Of a DNA stretch of 64,000 nucleotides, positions 35,998 through 46,528 are shown one piece after another. Position numbers and translations under genes: made by a program. The stretch is from Dyella lipolytica (lineage in GTDB: Bacteria; Pseudomonadota; Gammaproteobacteria; Xanthomonadales; Rhodanobacteraceae): assembly GCF_030160075.1 (NCBI RefSeq), contig NZ_BSNQ01000009.1, positions 554,295 to 618,294 on the forward strand, given 5' to 3'. Under the pieces are notes generated by a model. The model saw nothing but the letters and a program-made list of their open reading frames with translations, ran no database searches and had not been told where the DNA came from. Position 1 is the stretch's first letter, and each line of letters opens with the position of its first letter.

Positions 35998-37113
35998 GTG
36001 GATATCGGTTACTTCCTCAAGCTGATGGTGGACAAGGGCGCGTCGGACATGTTTCTGACGACCGGAGCCCCGGTGAATATCAAGGTGGAGGGCAAACTCT
36101 ACCCCTTGGGCAACACCGGCCTCCCCAGTGGCATGGTGAAGAAGATCGCCTATTCGCTGATGGACGAAGGCCAGGTGCCGCAGTTCGAGCGCGATCTGGA
36201 GCTCAACATGGCGCTGGCGGTGAAAGAAGCCGGCCGATTCCGTATCAACGTGTTCAAGCAGCGCGGCGAAGTAGGCATGGTGATCCGCGCGATCAAGAGC
36301 GAGATCCCCAGCATCAACCAGCTACAGCTGCCGGCGATTTTCAGCGAGCTGATCATGGAGCCGCGCGGACTGATCCTGGTGGTCGGTGCGACAGGTTCAG
36401 GCAAGTCGACCACGCTGGCGGCGATGCTCGACCATCGCAATTCCAATACGCCCGGTCACATCCTCACCATCGAGGACCCGATCGAGTATCTGCATCGCCA
36501 CAAGAAATCGATCGTCAACCAGCGCGAAGTGGGCTTGGACACGCACACGTATCACGAGGCCTTGCGCAACGCGATGCGCGAAGCGCCGGATGTGATCATG
36601 ATCGGCGAGATTCGCGACACCGACACGATGGAAGCGGCGATCGCGTTCTCCGAAACCGGTCACCTGTGCCTGGCCACGCTGCACTCCAACAATGCCGACC
36701 AGACGCTTGAGCGCATTCTCAACTTCTTCCCCGAGTCGGCGCACAAGAACGTATTGATGAACCTTGCTCTGAACTTGCGCGCGGTGATCAGCCAGCGACT
36801 GGTGAGCGGCAAGGATGGCCGTCGCATACCCGCAGTAGAAGTGCTGCTCAATTCGCCCTTCATTCGCGACATGATTCGACGCGGCCAGATCCATGAGGTG
36901 AAGGAAGCGATGGATCGCAGTCTGCAGGACGGTATGCAGACGTTCGATCAGTCGTTGTACCGGCTATATAAGAGTGGCCGTATCGACCTGGAAGAGGCGT
37001 TGGCGAAGGCGGACTCGCGTGACGGTCTGGCGCTGAAGATTCGCCTTGCCGAGGGCGGCAATGCGGAGAACACGGAGTTGGCGGGCAACGATCCGTACGG
37101 GTTGGGATTTTAA
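35998..37113 (+). CDS. pilU: Type IV pilus retraction ATPase PilU
   Basis: The protein has 371 residues. A PAS-like N-terminal domain (about 1-100) precedes a RecA-like ATPase core with Walker A GATGSGKST (about 131-139), Asp box ILTIEDPIEYLH, Walker B PDVIMIGEIRD and the His box GHLCLATLHSNNA. Length and C-terminus fit PilU better than PilT. It is a cytoplasmic motor ATPase that assists pilus retraction and twitching. The start is GTG, with AGGAT upstream. pilT, usually next to pilU, is not in this window, so pilU stands apart. Confidence 0.92.
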   Translation: MDIGYFLKLMVDKGASDMFLTTGAPVNIKVEGKLYPLGNTGLPSGMVKKIAYSLMDEGQVPQFERDLELNMALAVKEAGRFRINVFKQRGEVGMVIRAIKSEIPSINQLQLPAIFSELIMEPRGLILVVGATGSGKSTTLAAMLDHRNSNTPGHILTIEDPIEYLHRHKKSIVNQREVGLDTHTYHEALRNAMREAPDVIMIGEIRDTDTMEAAIAFSETGHLCLATLHSNNADQTLERILNFFPESAHKNVLMNLALNLRAVISQRLVSGKDGRRIPAVEVLLNSPFIRDMIRRGQIHEVKEAMDRSLQDGMQTFDQSLYRLYKSGRIDLEEALAKADSRDGLALKIRLAEGGNAENTELAGNDPYGLGF

Positions 37114-37114
37114 A

Positions 37115-37135
37115 AGCGTGGCCAACGGCCACTCT
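37115..37135 (+). terminator. Small hairpin after pilU
   Basis: GTGGCC-AAC-GGCCAC forms a perfect 6-bp stem just after the pilU TAA, followed by TCTGATTAACTTCT. It may terminate pilU weakly; the repeat cluster to the right could add to the effect. Confidence 0.4.
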
Positions 37136-37144
37136 GATTAACTT

Positions 37145-37346
37145 CTCCCCTTCGGGGAGCACGCGGAGAGTGACCATGGATGGTCACGGCTTTGGGGAGC
37201 GAGGAAGGTGGCCCGAAGGGTCGGATGAGGGGCCAGCCTCGCGAGGTGCTGATCTGCGAAAAAGATCAGCGGCAAAACCTTTCCGACAAACAAACTCCAT
37301 CGCAAGAATGACCCCTCACCCCAACCCTCTCCCCGAAGGGGAGAGG
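37145..37346. repeat. Palindromic intergenic repeat cluster (REP/BIME-like)
   Basis: This stretch holds hairpins CTCCCC-TTC-GGGGAG (37145-37159), GTGACCAT-GG-ATGGTCAC (37170-37187) and CCTCTCCCC-GAA-GGGGAGAGG (37326-37346). The 35-nt unit at 37312-37346 agrees at 34 of 35 bases with 55784-55818 inside lpd. A degenerate inverted copy (GGGTCGGATGAGGGG) lies near 37219. It fills the gap between convergent pilU and maiA and may act as a terminator or RNA-end stabiliser. Confidence 0.8.
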
Positions 37347-37361
37347 TAGAAATGCGAGTAT

Positions 37362-38024
37362 TCACGCCTTCGGCGCATCCGGCTGGTGTTCCGGCATCGC
37401 ATCGCGGAACGCATCCAGCCCATCACACGTCGCATCGATACGCAGAATCGTCGGATAGTCTCCCAACGGCACCTTCCAGCGTCGTGCGTTGTATACCTGC
37501 GGCACCAGGCACGCGTCGGCCATACCCGGCGTATCGCCATGACAGTAGCGACCCGTCTCCTTGCTGCCGGCCAGCATCGTTTCCAGTGCCCGGAGACCGG
37601 TGGCCATCCAATGCCGTGCCCACACGCCCTTTTGCTCGTCGTTCGCACCGAACTGACTTTCTATCCACTGCAGCATGCGCAGGTTGCCGATCGGGTGGAT
37701 ATCGCAGGCGATGACCTGCGACAGCGCGCGCGCACGTGCTCGACCTGCGGCATCCGCCGGCAGCAATGCCGGCGGCGGATGGGTTTCGTCCAGGTATTCG
37801 AGGATCGCCAGCGACTGGGTCAGCACCCGCTGACCGTCAACCAGGGTGGGCACCAGCTCCTGGGGGTTGAGCGCGGCGTAGGCTGCCGTATGTTGCTCAC
37901 CACCTTCACGAAGTAGATGGATTGCCCGCGTTTCGTAACGCAATCCCTTTAGATTCAGCGCAATGCGTACACGGAAGGCCGCGCTGGAACGCCAGTAGCT
38001 GTAAAGAACCAGATCGGACGCCAT
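37362..38024 (-). CDS. maiA: Maleylacetoacetate isomerase (zeta-class GST)
   Basis: The protein has 220 residues. The zeta-class active-site motif [20 protein letters not shown] (serines and cysteine-region) is at the N-terminus, with [13 protein letters not shown] and the [11 protein letters not shown] glutathione-binding element, then the all-helical C-terminal domain. It isomerises maleylacetoacetate to fumarylacetoacetate in tyrosine/homogentisate breakdown, using glutathione. The pathway's other genes are not in view. ATG at 38024 is chosen from family start; an upstream ATG at 38087 adds a non-conserved tail. Confidence 0.88.
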   Translation of the reverse strand: MASDLVLYSYWRSSAAFRVRIALNLKGLRYETRAIHLLREGGEQHTAAYAALNPQELVPTLVDGQRVLTQSLAILEYLDETHPPPALLPADAAGRARARALSQVIACDIHPIGNLRMLQWIESQFGANDEQKGVWARHWMATGLRALETMLAGSKETGRYCHGDTPGMADACLVPQVYNARRWKVPLGDYPTILRIDATCDGLDAFRDAMPEHQPDAPKA

Positions 38025-38177
38025 AGCACACCACTCCATGGAAGGGACGTTGGGCACAGTGTAGTTGCCTTCTCTCACGCTCCGCATAGCCCGCCGTTTG
38101 CATCGCCGCGAGGCGGGCGGGAAAATATGCGGTTCCGGCCTCCAAGGCCGACTTCCTCAGTTGCCAGGAGTTCCCAC

Positions 38178-39356
38178 GTGACCGTCACCCGCATGAGCGA
38201 CCTCGATCTGCACGGCAAGCGCGTACTGATCCGCGAAGACTTGAATGTGCCGATCGAAAACGGCCGTATCACCTCCACTCAGCGTCTTGATGCCGCGCTG
38301 CCCACCATCAAAGCGGCGCGCGATGCCGGCGCCAAGGTGATGGTGATCTCGCACCTGGGCCGGCCGAAGGAAGGTCAGTTCGACGCCGAGTCTTCGCTGG
38401 CACCCGTGGCGAAGTGGCTGGGCGAGCAGCTCGGCAAGCCGGTACGTCTCGTGGCCGATTACCTCGATGGCGTCGACGTCGCCGAAGGCGAGGTGGTAGT
38501 GCTGGAAAACTGCCGCATGAATGTCGGCGAAGGCAAGGACGACGAAGCGCTCTCGAAGAAATATGCCGCCCTGTGCGACGTGTTTGTGATGGACGCGTTC
38601 GGCACCGCACATCGCGCGCAGGCCTCGACCCACGGCGTGATCAAATTCGCCCCGGTCGCCGCCGCCGGTCCGCTGCTGTGCGATGAGCTGGATGCACTCG
38701 GCAAGGCGCTGGAACATCCGGCGCATCCGTTACTGGCGATCGTGGCCGGTTCGAAGGTGTCCACCAAGCTCACCCTGCTCGAAAACCTGATCGGCAAAGT
38801 CGATCAGCTGATCGTAGGCGGCGGCATCGCCAACACGTTTATCGCCGCCATGGGTCACTCGGTGGGAAACTCGCTGTACGAACCGGATCTGCTGTCGGCC
38901 GCCAAGAAAGTGCTTGCCGACGCCAAGCGCCGCGGCGCCGACGTGCCGATGCCGGTGGATGTGGTGGTGGCGCCCGAGTTTTCTGCGCATGCCTCGGCTA
39001 CGGTCAAGGCGGTGGACGAGGTGAAGGACGACGAAATGATCCTCGACATCGGCCCGGAAACCGCCAAACGCTACGCCGAACTAATCGCCAAGGCTGGTAC
39101 CGTGGTGTGGAACGGTCCGGTGGGCGTGTTCGAGTTCGACGCCTTCGGCAAGGGCACGGAAGCGCTGGCCCATGCCATCGCCGATTCCAAAGCATTTTCG
39201 ATCGCTGGCGGCGGCGACACGCTGGCCGCTGTCGACAAGTACGGCATCGCCGAAAAGATTTCCTACATTTCCACTGGCGGCGGCGCGTTTCTGGAATTCC
39301 TGGAAGGCAAGGAACTGCCGGCCGTTACTGCACTGAAAGCGCGCGCGACGAAATAA
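38178..39356 (+). CDS. pgk: Phosphoglycerate kinase
   Basis: The protein has 392 residues. The N-terminal signature [17 protein letters not shown] and the HLGRPK substrate loop are present, and the C-terminal nucleotide domain has [17 protein letters not shown] and GGGDTLAAV with the final [17 protein letters not shown]. It transfers phosphate between 1,3-bisphosphoglycerate and ADP in glycolysis. A GTG start at 38178 is chosen because AGGAG ends 7 nt upstream; the ATG at 38193 would sit 22 nt away. The HAD gene that follows overlaps the stop by one base. Confidence 0.96.
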   Translation: MTVTRMSDLDLHGKRVLIREDLNVPIENGRITSTQRLDAALPTIKAARDAGAKVMVISHLGRPKEGQFDAESSLAPVAKWLGEQLGKPVRLVADYLDGVDVAEGEVVVLENCRMNVGEGKDDEALSKKYAALCDVFVMDAFGTAHRAQASTHGVIKFAPVAAAGPLLCDELDALGKALEHPAHPLLAIVAGSKVSTKLTLLENLIGKVDQLIVGGGIANTFIAAMGHSVGNSLYEPDLLSAAKKVLADAKRRGADVPMPVDVVVAPEFSAHASATVKAVDEVKDDEMILDIGPETAKRYAELIAKAGTVVWNGPVGVFEFDAFGKGTEALAHAIADSKAFSIAGGGDTLAAVDKYGIAEKISYISTGGGAFLEFLEGKELPAVTALKARATK

Positions 39357-39991
39357 TGCTCTGTTTGTTCGACCTCGACGGCACACTGATCGATTCCGAG
39401 CCAGGCATCACCGCATGCATCCGGCATGCGCTGGCGAAGCTGGCGGTGCCCGCGCCGGTTGATTTGCGTTCGTGGATCGGCCCACCGCTGCGGCACAGTT
39501 TTGCGCCGCTGCTGGACCACGATGCGACACGTATCGAAGCCGCGGTGGATTATTACCACGAGCGCTTCGCCACGCTCGGTTGGCGCGAACACGCGATCTA
39601 TCCGGGCATCGCAGACATGATCGCCACCCTGCAAGGTGCCGGCCATCAACTTGCCGTGGTTACCAGCAAGCCGCATCGGCATGCGGCCCCCATCATCGAA
39701 GCGCTACCGTTCGGCGACAGTTTCGAGAAGCTTTACGGGCCGGATCCCTCCAGCCCGCACAGCGAAAAAGCGTCGATGATCGCCGCCGCCCTGGCTGACT
39801 TCGGCGCGTCGCCGCAAGACACCGTCATGGTTGGCGACCGCCGCTTCGATATCGAAGGTGCCGTTGCCAATGGTGTGGCGGGCATCGGCGTGTTGTGGGG
39901 CTTCGGCAGCCGCGAAGAATTGGAAGCTGCCGGCGCCCGCGCTGTTGTCATGCATCCGGAGCATTTGAGCGCGCTGCTGCAAACAGCCTGA
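39356..39991 (+). CDS. HAD-family phosphatase (phosphoglycolate-phosphatase-like)
   Basis: The protein has 211 residues. HAD motif I is LFDLDGTLIDSE at the N-terminus, motif II is VVTSKP, the motif III lysine lies in SEKASMI and motif IV is MVGDRRFDIEGA. A cap domain lies between motifs I and II. The ATG shares its first base with the pgk TAA (TAATG), so it is translationally coupled to pgk, which suggests a role near glycolysis such as removal of phosphoglycolate or a side product. Specificity is not readable from sequence. Confidence 0.85.
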   Translation: MLCLFDLDGTLIDSEPGITACIRHALAKLAVPAPVDLRSWIGPPLRHSFAPLLDHDATRIEAAVDYYHERFATLGWREHAIYPGIADMIATLQGAGHQLAVVTSKPHRHAAPIIEALPFGDSFEKLYGPDPSSPHSEKASMIAAALADFGASPQDTVMVGDRRFDIEGAVANGVAGIGVLWGFGSREELEAAGARAVVMHPEHLSALLQTA

Positions 39992-40009
39992 CACACGGCT
40001 CCGATGCGG

Positions 40010-40627
40010 CTACTTGTCCGAGCCTTCAGCGCGGACACCCCAGCTCCCGGTAGCGTGGGGTCGCACACGAAACGCCAGACTGATCCTCGGTCCCACAGGT
40101 TGCTGCAGCTTGGGAATGCCATGGTCGTAATGAAGCTGCGCATTCCATCCCATCAACAACAAGCTACCCGCTTCCAGCGCCAGCTCCGTCTTTAGATGCG
40201 GGGGCATCTTGCGACGAATGATCATGGTGCGCGTGGCGCCTAGCGATAGCAGGACGATGGGTTGATGAACGACTAGTTCATGCAGTTTGTCGTTATGCGG
40301 CGCAACGCTGTCGTGCTCGTCGCGATACAGGTTCAGATCGATGCTGTTGAACGGCGCCTGGACTTGCTCCTTGACGACAGCAAGCGCAGTGCCCAGCACA
40401 GCAGGAAGCAAGGGGTCGTCGATCGCGTAATGGCTGTACAAACGCGGCACATCCACCATGCGTTCGTACATCATCCGGGTGCCTCCGTGCCAGGCAACCT
40501 GTTCATGCAACGCCGTAAACCAGCGCGCTGCCAGCGCGGGCGATATCACATCGGGCTGGTAGGTAATCGGTCCGGTCGTTTCATCGGCAATCCTTTGCAC
40601 GCTTTGGTCAAAGAGCAGTGCTTGCAT
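40010..40627 (-). CDS. alkB: AlkB-type 2-oxoglutarate dioxygenase for DNA alkylation repair
   Basis: The protein has 205 residues. The Fe(II) triad is visible as HND (VAPHNDKLHE) plus the distal histidine in LHYDHGI, and the 2OG pair RISLAFRVR follows at the usual spacing; NLYRDEHDSV is the nucleotide-recognition region. AlkB proteins remove methyl groups from N1-methyladenine and N3-methylcytosine. It begins 49 nt after dnaE2 on the same strand, so it may be the last gene of the lexA2-imuAB-dnaE2 operon. It converges with the HAD gene, only 18 bp away. Confidence 0.88.
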   Translation of the reverse strand: MQALLFDQSVQRIADETTGPITYQPDVISPALAARWFTALHEQVAWHGGTRMMYERMVDVPRLYSHYAIDDPLLPAVLGTALAVVKEQVQAPFNSIDLNLYRDEHDSVAPHNDKLHELVVHQPIVLLSLGATRTMIIRRKMPPHLKTELALEAGSLLLMGWNAQLHYDHGIPKLQQPVGPRISLAFRVRPHATGSWGVRAEGSDK

Positions 40628-40676
40628 GATGGTCACCGCGAATGAAGATGTTTTTGCGTGGAAGCGATAAGCGGGC

Positions 40677-43600
40677 TCAATGGAAATCTCGTGAACGTGC
40701 ATCCAGATCGCCGAGCATGCTGCTGACATCCTGCAATCGCCGCGCGATCAGATGGCTCACACCATCGACCGCCTCCCATCGACCTTCGATCGCCAGCAGG
40801 CGCGCCTCCAGATAAGGCCTGCGCTGGTTTTGCGCCACGTGATTCCAGACCACGACATTCACGTAGCCGAATTCGTCTTCGATAGTGATGAAGGTGACGC
40901 CGCTGGCGGTTTGCGGCCGCTGGCGCTGCGTCACCAGCCCCACCGTCCGCACCTGTGTTTCGTGCGGCTGCTTCTGCAGGCTGCGCGAATCTATGAAACG
41001 CGCGGCGCGCAGACGCTTGCGCAACAATTTCAGCGGATGCGGCCCAAGAGTCAGGCCACTGTGCGCGTAATCGGCGTCCAGATTTTCCTTGAGCGTAGGT
41101 AACGGCAGCACGATGTCCTGCTCGCGCGGACTTTCGCGACCGAACAGCGGGAGTTGCGCTTCTACGCCGGACATCAACCATAACGCCCGATGACGGTGCC
41201 CGGCCAGGCCGCGCAATGCGCCCGCATCGGCCAGCAGGTCCTGATGCCGCGCATCCAAGGCGCTGCGCGCGCAAAAATCGACGACATCGCGAAAAGCATG
41301 CTCTTGGCGTGCCATCGAGATGCGTTTCGCCACATCCTCACTGCAACCGCGCAATTGGCGCAGCCCAAGGCGAAGGGTCAATCCTCCTTGGCTGCGCGAG
41401 TCGGCTTCCAGCGTGCAATCCCAGTCGCTGTAGCGCACATCCATGGGCCGCACGCAGATACCGTGCCGCTGCGCGTCCTGCACGATCTGGCTTGCGTTGT
41501 AGAAACCCATCGGTTGCGCATTGAGCAACGCACAAACGAAAGCCGCCGGTTCGTGACATTTCAGCCAGCTGCTGACATAGGCGAGATTGGCGAAACTGGC
41601 CGCGTGGCTTTCCGGAAAACCGTAGCTGCCGAAACCCTTGATCTGCTCGAAGATCTGTTCGGCGAAAGCTTGTGTGTAGCCTCTTTCCAACATCCCGTGG
41701 GTGATGCGCTCGCGATGCACTTCCATGTCGCCGTGGCGTCGCCACGCCGCCATCGAGCGACGTAGTTGATCAGCCTGCCCGGGCGTATAGCCGGCGGCCA
41801 CCACCGCCAGCTTCATCACCTGTTCCTGGAACAACGGCACGCCCTTGGTGCGTTCGAGCACCGGTCGCAGCGCTTCCGACGGATAGTCGATCGGCTCTTC
41901 GCCCTTCCGCCGCCGCAGATAGGGATGCACCATGCCGCCCTGGATCGGCCCTGGTCGCACGATGGCAATTTGAACCACCAGGTCGTAGTAATCGGCCGGC
42001 TTCAATCGCGGCAGCATCGACATCTGCGCGCGGCTTTCGATCTGGAACACGCCGATGGTGTCGGCGCGCTGGATCATCGCGTAAGTGTCCTTGTCGTCGT
42101 GCTCGATCGTCGCGATCGCCCACGCCTTGCCGCGATGCTTGTGGACGATGTCGAAGCATTTGCGCAGGCATGTCAGCATGCCCAGCGCAAGGCAATCGAC
42201 CTTGAGCAGCCCCATGGCGTCGAGATCATCCTTGTCCCATTGGATGATGGTGCGATCGGGCATCGCTGCGTTTTCCACCGGGACAAGTTCGTGCAGCGGC
42301 GCGTCGGCAATAATGAAACCGCCCACGTGCTGGCTCAGGTGACGCGGCATATCGATCAACTGCGAGGTCAGCGACAGCACTTTGTGCAGTAACGGCGCAT
42401 CCGGATCGAAACCCTGCTCGCGCAGGCGCGCGTACAGCGAGGCATCGCCATCCCACCATGCCAGGATGCGACTGAGCTTGTCGATCTGGTCATCGGGCAT
42501 GTCCATGGCCTTGGCCACATCGCGCACCGCACTCTTGCCGCGATAGCTGATCACCGTCGCCGCCAGCGCGGCGCGCTCGCGCCCGTATTTGCGATAGATG
42601 TACTGGATGACTTCCTCGCGCCGTTCGTGTTCGAAATCGATATCGATGTCCGGCGGCTCGTTACGCTCTTCGGAGATGAAACGCTCCACCAGCAGGTCGA
42701 CTTTCTCCGGATCGGCATGCATCACACCCAGCGCGTAGCAGACGATGGAGTTGGCGGCCGAACCGCGCCCCTGGCATAAAATGCTCTGGCTTTGCGCGAA
42801 GCGCACGATGTCGTTCACGGTAAGAAAATAGGCGGCGTAGTTTTTCTTTTCGATCAGGCACAGCTCGGTTTCGAGCTTTACCTGGATATCCGCCCGAATG
42901 CCGTGCGGCCACCGCCATGCCACGCCCTTGTCGACCAGATGCCGCAGCCACTGCATGGGCGTATAGCCATCCGGCACCAGTTCGGCGGGATAGGCGTATC
43001 TCAGTTCGCCCAGGTCGAACGTGCAGCGTTTGGCGATGCGCACGCTTTCGGCCAGCCATGCTTCCGGATAGATTTTTTGCAGCACGGCGCGGCGGCGCAG
43101 ATGGCGCTCGCCATTGCGAAAAAGCACGGCACCTGCTTGGGCAATGGTCAAGTGATGACGAATCGCGGTCATCGTGTGCTGCAACGGTAGACGCCCGCGC
43201 ACGTGCATGTGCACGTCGCCGGCCGCGACGCGCGGGAGCTGCAGACGTTCGCCCAACGCATCCAGTTCGGCCATGCGAGCGTCATCGTCTGCATCGCGAT
43301 GCAACTCCACCGCCAACCATGCGCGCACCTCGAACGTATGCTTCACCCATGCGCCATGTTCCGGATCCGGTTCGCGGCCGGGAATCCACAACGCCAGCGT
43401 GCCGGGAGCGCCATCATCGAGGTCTGCCATCGACAGGCGATAGGTGCCTTTGGCAGAGGCACGGCGTCCCTGCGTGATCAGGCGGCACAGCGAGACATAA
43501 CCCTGCTTGGTTTCTGCCAGCAACACCAGCTTGGGACCGTCGTTGAGCTGGATTTCGGTGCCGACGATCAACGGCACCTTGGTTTCGCGCGAAGCCTCCC

Positions 43601-43754
43601 ATGCGCGCACGATGCCGGCGAACGAACACTCGTCGGTGATCGCCAGCGCGGCATAGCCGCACACCGCAGCGCGTTCGAACAATTCGCGCGCACTGGATGC
43701 ACCGCGCTGGAATGAGAAATCGGAGAGGCAATGCAATTCGGCGTAATCGCTCAT
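40677..43754 (-). CDS. dnaE2: Error-prone DNA polymerase DnaE2 (ImuC)
   Basis: The protein has 1025 residues. The PHP domain is N-terminal ([17 protein letters not shown]); the C-family catalytic region has [16 protein letters not shown] (about 367-382) and [15 protein letters not shown]; a C-terminal OB fold follows. The size and shortened C-terminus fit DnaE2, not the replicative DnaE1. It copies damaged DNA with ImuA and ImuB. A QLPLF pentapeptide at 867-871 matches the beta-clamp motif. The ATG at 43754 overlaps the imuB stop (ATGA). Confidence 0.95.
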   Translation of the reverse strand: MSDYAELHCLSDFSFQRGASSARELFERAAVCGYAALAITDECSFAGIVRAWEASRETKVPLIVGTEIQLNDGPKLVLLAETKQGYVSLCRLITQGRRASAKGTYRLSMADLDDGAPGTLALWIPGREPDPEHGAWVKHTFEVRAWLAVELHRDADDDARMAELDALGERLQLPRVAAGDVHMHVRGRLPLQHTMTAIRHHLTIAQAGAVLFRNGERHLRRRAVLQKIYPEAWLAESVRIAKRCTFDLGELRYAYPAELVPDGYTPMQWLRHLVDKGVAWRWPHGIRADIQVKLETELCLIEKKNYAAYFLTVNDIVRFAQSQSILCQGRGSAANSIVCYALGVMHADPEKVDLLVERFISEERNEPPDIDIDFEHERREEVIQYIYRKYGRERAALAATVISYRGKSAVRDVAKAMDMPDDQIDKLSRILAWWDGDASLYARLREQGFDPDAPLLHKVLSLTSQLIDMPRHLSQHVGGFIIADAPLHELVPVENAAMPDRTIIQWDKDDLDAMGLLKVDCLALGMLTCLRKCFDIVHKHRGKAWAIATIEHDDKDTYAMIQRADTIGVFQIESRAQMSMLPRLKPADYYDLVVQIAIVRPGPIQGGMVHPYLRRRKGEEPIDYPSEALRPVLERTKGVPLFQEQVMKLAVVAAGYTPGQADQLRRSMAAWRRHGDMEVHRERITHGMLERGYTQAFAEQIFEQIKGFGSYGFPESHAASFANLAYVSSWLKCHEPAAFVCALLNAQPMGFYNASQIVQDAQRHGICVRPMDVRYSDWDCTLEADSRSQGGLTLRLGLRQLRGCSEDVAKRISMARQEHAFRDVVDFCARSALDARHQDLLADAGALRGLAGHRHRALWLMSGVEAQLPLFGRESPREQDIVLPLPTLKENLDADYAHSGLTLGPHPLKLLRKRLRAARFIDSRSLQKQPHETQVRTVGLVTQRQRPQTASGVTFITIEDEFGYVNVVVWNHVAQNQRRPYLEARLLAIEGRWEAVDGVSHLIARRLQDVSSMLGDLDARSRDFH

Positions 43755-45151
43755 GCGAACCACCCGTGCAACATCCAACCCGATCGTTCGCCCGGAGCAC
43801 AGAATGCCCATGCACGCTGACCCATCTCGGTTTCGACGACGTAGTAATCGCGACGCGTGTCACCGCCGTCCCACCAGCCGGTTTCCAATCGCTCAGGGCC
43901 GGCAATGACACGCAATGCGCCGCGCAGTGGAATCGGCCGTTGCAACAACCATGTCGGACGCGGGCGCGGTTCGAGCGGCGTGTCGTCCTGCGCGGCGATG
44001 CGCTGCGAATGTTCCGGACGTGGATCGATCGTCGTGCCCCATTGATACACCGCATCATCGCCGAGCCGCGCGCGCAGGCGTTCGCGCAATTGCTCGAACG
44101 GCAAGGCATGGGCGGGACGCTCGTCGAAAAGGTCGCGGCCGGCCGGTACGAAACCGGGCAAGTCGGCGGCGATCAAGCGTAAAACAAGTACCGGCGCGGG
44201 CAACTGCACCTGTTCGAGACGGCCGCGCGCGGCGTCGAACAACACATCGGCACTGCGTTCCGGCGAGAGCATGCCGATGGGCACGTCGGTCGCGGCGCGA
44301 TCGCGATGTTCCAGTTTCAACACGAAGCGTTGCACACCGCCGTCGCGTCCGGACAGGTACGCAGCGAGATCGCTCGTCATACGGCGCAGTGGAAAAACCA
44401 GCGCGGCGATATTTTCCACTTCGTGCGACAACTCGATCGACCAATCGACGGTATCGGGCGGCGTGTACAGTTCGAGTCCGGCGGGCAGATCGCCGATCAG
44501 ACGATCCATCGCCCGGAGCAGCTCGGCGCCAAAGCGCCGCTGCAAACCATCGCGCGGCATCCGCAACAGTTGCCCCAAACGGCGCACGCCCATACGCGGC
44601 AGTGCATCCATCGCTGGCGTCGGCAAGCGGCTCTTGCTCAGCGGTACGTGGTCGAGCAGGTGCTGCATGCCTTCGTGGCTGAGCGCTGTCTGTCCATCGC
44701 TCACACCTGCCAGCACATACGCGCCATGCGGCGTCGGCGCGGCGGCGATGCGATAACGAAAGCCAAGCGCGGAAAAATCCTCACGCAGACGGCGCTCCAT
44801 CACCGACCATGAGCCGAATAGACTCTGGCTCTTGCTCACTTCGAGCACGATGGCATGCGGCAGCAAAGCCACTTGCGAGCTGTAGCGATAGGCCACGCCA
44901 GCAAGAAACTGCTGCCAGCGCGCAACATCGGCCGCGTCGTACTGCACCGCTTCGAAACGCGCCAGCAATGCCTGGGCGGCCGTCAGGCGTTGACCGATAC
45001 GCAAACCTGCCGCACGTGCGGACGCATTGACGGCCACCACCGTGCGCGCATTGACTGCACCGTCCACCAGCACCAGCGGCGTGTCATCGGCGCGGCGACG
45101 GAGGACTCCATCCAGCGCCAACTGCGGCAGCAACAGGCAGGCCCACAGCAT
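43751..45151 (-). CDS. imuB: ImuB, catalytically inactive Y-family polymerase homologue
   Basis: The protein has 466 residues. The Y-family fold is recognisable (helix-hairpin-helix region [25 protein letters not shown]), but the acidic catalytic residues are missing: the first motif reads [12 protein letters not shown] where active enzymes have VDMDAF, and the SLDEAYLD site reads [13 protein letters not shown]. ImuB is thus an adaptor that recruits DnaE2 to the clamp. The C-terminus ([10 protein letters not shown]) is typical. It lies between imuA (9-nt gap) and dnaE2 (4-nt overlap). Confidence 0.93.
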   Translation of the reverse strand: MLWACLLLPQLALDGVLRRRADDTPLVLVDGAVNARTVVAVNASARAAGLRIGQRLTAAQALLARFEAVQYDAADVARWQQFLAGVAYRYSSQVALLPHAIVLEVSKSQSLFGSWSVMERRLREDFSALGFRYRIAAAPTPHGAYVLAGVSDGQTALSHEGMQHLLDHVPLSKSRLPTPAMDALPRMGVRRLGQLLRMPRDGLQRRFGAELLRAMDRLIGDLPAGLELYTPPDTVDWSIELSHEVENIAALVFPLRRMTSDLAAYLSGRDGGVQRFVLKLEHRDRAATDVPIGMLSPERSADVLFDAARGRLEQVQLPAPVLVLRLIAADLPGFVPAGRDLFDERPAHALPFEQLRERLRARLGDDAVYQWGTTIDPRPEHSQRIAAQDDTPLEPRPRPTWLLQRPIPLRGALRVIAGPERLETGWWDGGDTRRDYYVVETEMGQRAWAFCAPGERSGWMLHGWFA

Positions 45152-45160
45152 CGGTCGGCC

Positions 45161-45898
45161 TCACGCGTCGGACTTCTTGCGGATGTGGTTCCCGCGGGGG
45201 CCTGAATCGGCAGCGCCATGCACGTGCTGATGAACCACGTACGTTGTCGCCACCGCATTCCGGCCCCCGCGAGGAAAACCTTGAACGTGCTCGAACGGAA
45301 TCGCCTGCGCCGGCACGTTGCCGCCGCGGCATTTGCAAACCCGGATCGCCGTGCGCGGCGCACCATCGAGTTCCAGGCGCAACGATGCAGGCGATGCATT
45401 CGCCAGATGCTTGCGGTCGCGAAACACGAACGCCAGCGCACGTCCCGTATCGGCTGCCACCTGCAAGCGGCGCAGGCTGCGGTCGTCCGCCTGATACGGC
45501 CACGCCAGTACTGCCGCACAACTGCCCGAGCGCAGGCATTGCTCGGCCGCCCACAACACTTCTTTCTCGCTGGCGTCGACGATTTCCACGCGACGCAGGT
45601 TCACGCCTTGCTGGCGCCACCCCATCGCACATGGCGCATACGGCGGTGCCACCAGCACCACGGGGCGATCGCCCTGGGTAAGCCTCGCCAAGACGGGCAA
45701 CACCAGACGCAACTCGCCGACGCCATCCGCCGGCATCAGAATTTCCGACAGCGAAGCTTGCGGCCAGCCACGCGACGGCAACGCCGCATCGAGCAGCGGC
45801 CAACCGGTGGGTTGTTCGCCCTCCAGCAAGGGCGCCGCGCGCCCGCGCCAGACTTGCCGGGCATCCAGCAAGCTCGACAAGGCCACCACTGCGCTCAT
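45161..45898 (-). CDS. imuA: ImuA, RecA-like accessory protein of the mutagenesis cassette
   Basis: The protein has 245 residues. It shows the ImuA/SulA-like pattern of a degenerate RecA core: TGWPLLDAALPSRGWPQASLSEIL, VVLVAPPYAPCAMGW and VLAWPYQADDRSLRRLQVAA. There is no intact Walker A. The basic tail (GPRGNHIRKKSDA) is not conserved-looking. Its ATG overlaps the lexA2 TGA by one base. It acts with ImuB and DnaE2 in translesion synthesis. Confidence 0.9.
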   Translation of the reverse strand: MSAVVALSSLLDARQVWRGRAAPLLEGEQPTGWPLLDAALPSRGWPQASLSEILMPADGVGELRLVLPVLARLTQGDRPVVLVAPPYAPCAMGWRQQGVNLRRVEIVDASEKEVLWAAEQCLRSGSCAAVLAWPYQADDRSLRRLQVAADTGRALAFVFRDRKHLANASPASLRLELDGAPRTAIRVCKCRGGNVPAQAIPFEHVQGFPRGGRNAVATTYVVHQHVHGAADSGPRGNHIRKKSDA

Positions 45899-46518
45899 CA
45901 GACGCCCCTCACGAGACCTGCAAACAATCCCTCGATGGCAAAGTCTTCGGTGGGATCGGGATCGATCGGTTGATAGCCGGGGCTGTTGGGCAGCAAGCGA
46001 ATCACATCGCCCTGCCAGTACAGACGCTTGATGGTGAAGCGTTCGCCCTCCACGCGCGCGGCCACCACTTGGCCGTGCCGGGCCACGGGTGTGGCGTGCA
46101 CGGCGACGAGGTCGCCATCGAGAATGCCTTCATCGCGCATCGAATCGCCGACTACGCGCACCAGATAATCCGGCTGCAGGCGGAACAACCAGCGCGATAC
46201 GCGCAAGCTGCGTTCCACGCGCGACTCGGAAAAGATCGGCTCACCCGCTGCGATGCGACCGATCAGCGGCAGCTCCATGGTGTCGGCGGCCAGCGGGTCG
46301 GCCTCCTCCACCAATCGGATGCCGCGCGCACGATTCGGTTCGATCACCAGCCGCCCTTTCGCTTCCAGTGAGCGCACGTGCTTGAGCACGGCGCTGACGT
46401 TGGGCAAACCCATCGCCTGGCCGATTTCCTCCAGCGTGGGTGCCTCCCCGCCATGCTCCAGACGGGTGCGGATAAAGGCGAGGATGTTGAACTGACGGCT
46501 GGTGAGCTGGAGGGTCAT
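45898..46518 (-). CDS. lexA2: LexA-family repressor heading the imu cassette (LexA2)
   Basis: The protein has 206 residues. An N-terminal winged helix-turn-helix (TSRQFNILAFIRTRLEHGG, APTLEEIGQAMGLPNVSAVLKHV) is followed by an S24 protease domain: cleavage site Ala91-Gly92 in RIAAGEP, Ser126 in GDSMRDEG and Lys164 in FTIKRLY, with normal spacing. It should self-cleave on activated RecA and derepress the operon. The DNA-contact helix (LEEIGQAMGLPNVSAV) differs from E. coli LexA, which fits a different operator. ATG at 46518 is chosen; an ATG at 46527 is also possible. A perfect inverted repeat lies 11 nt upstream. Confidence 0.92.
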   Translation of the reverse strand: MTLQLTSRQFNILAFIRTRLEHGGEAPTLEEIGQAMGLPNVSAVLKHVRSLEAKGRLVIEPNRARGIRLVEEADPLAADTMELPLIGRIAAGEPIFSESRVERSLRVSRWLFRLQPDYLVRVVGDSMRDEGILDGDLVAVHATPVARHGQVVAARVEGERFTIKRLYWQGDVIRLLPNSPGYQPIDPDPTEDFAIEGLFAGLVRGV

Positions 46519-46528
46519 GCCTGGCATC

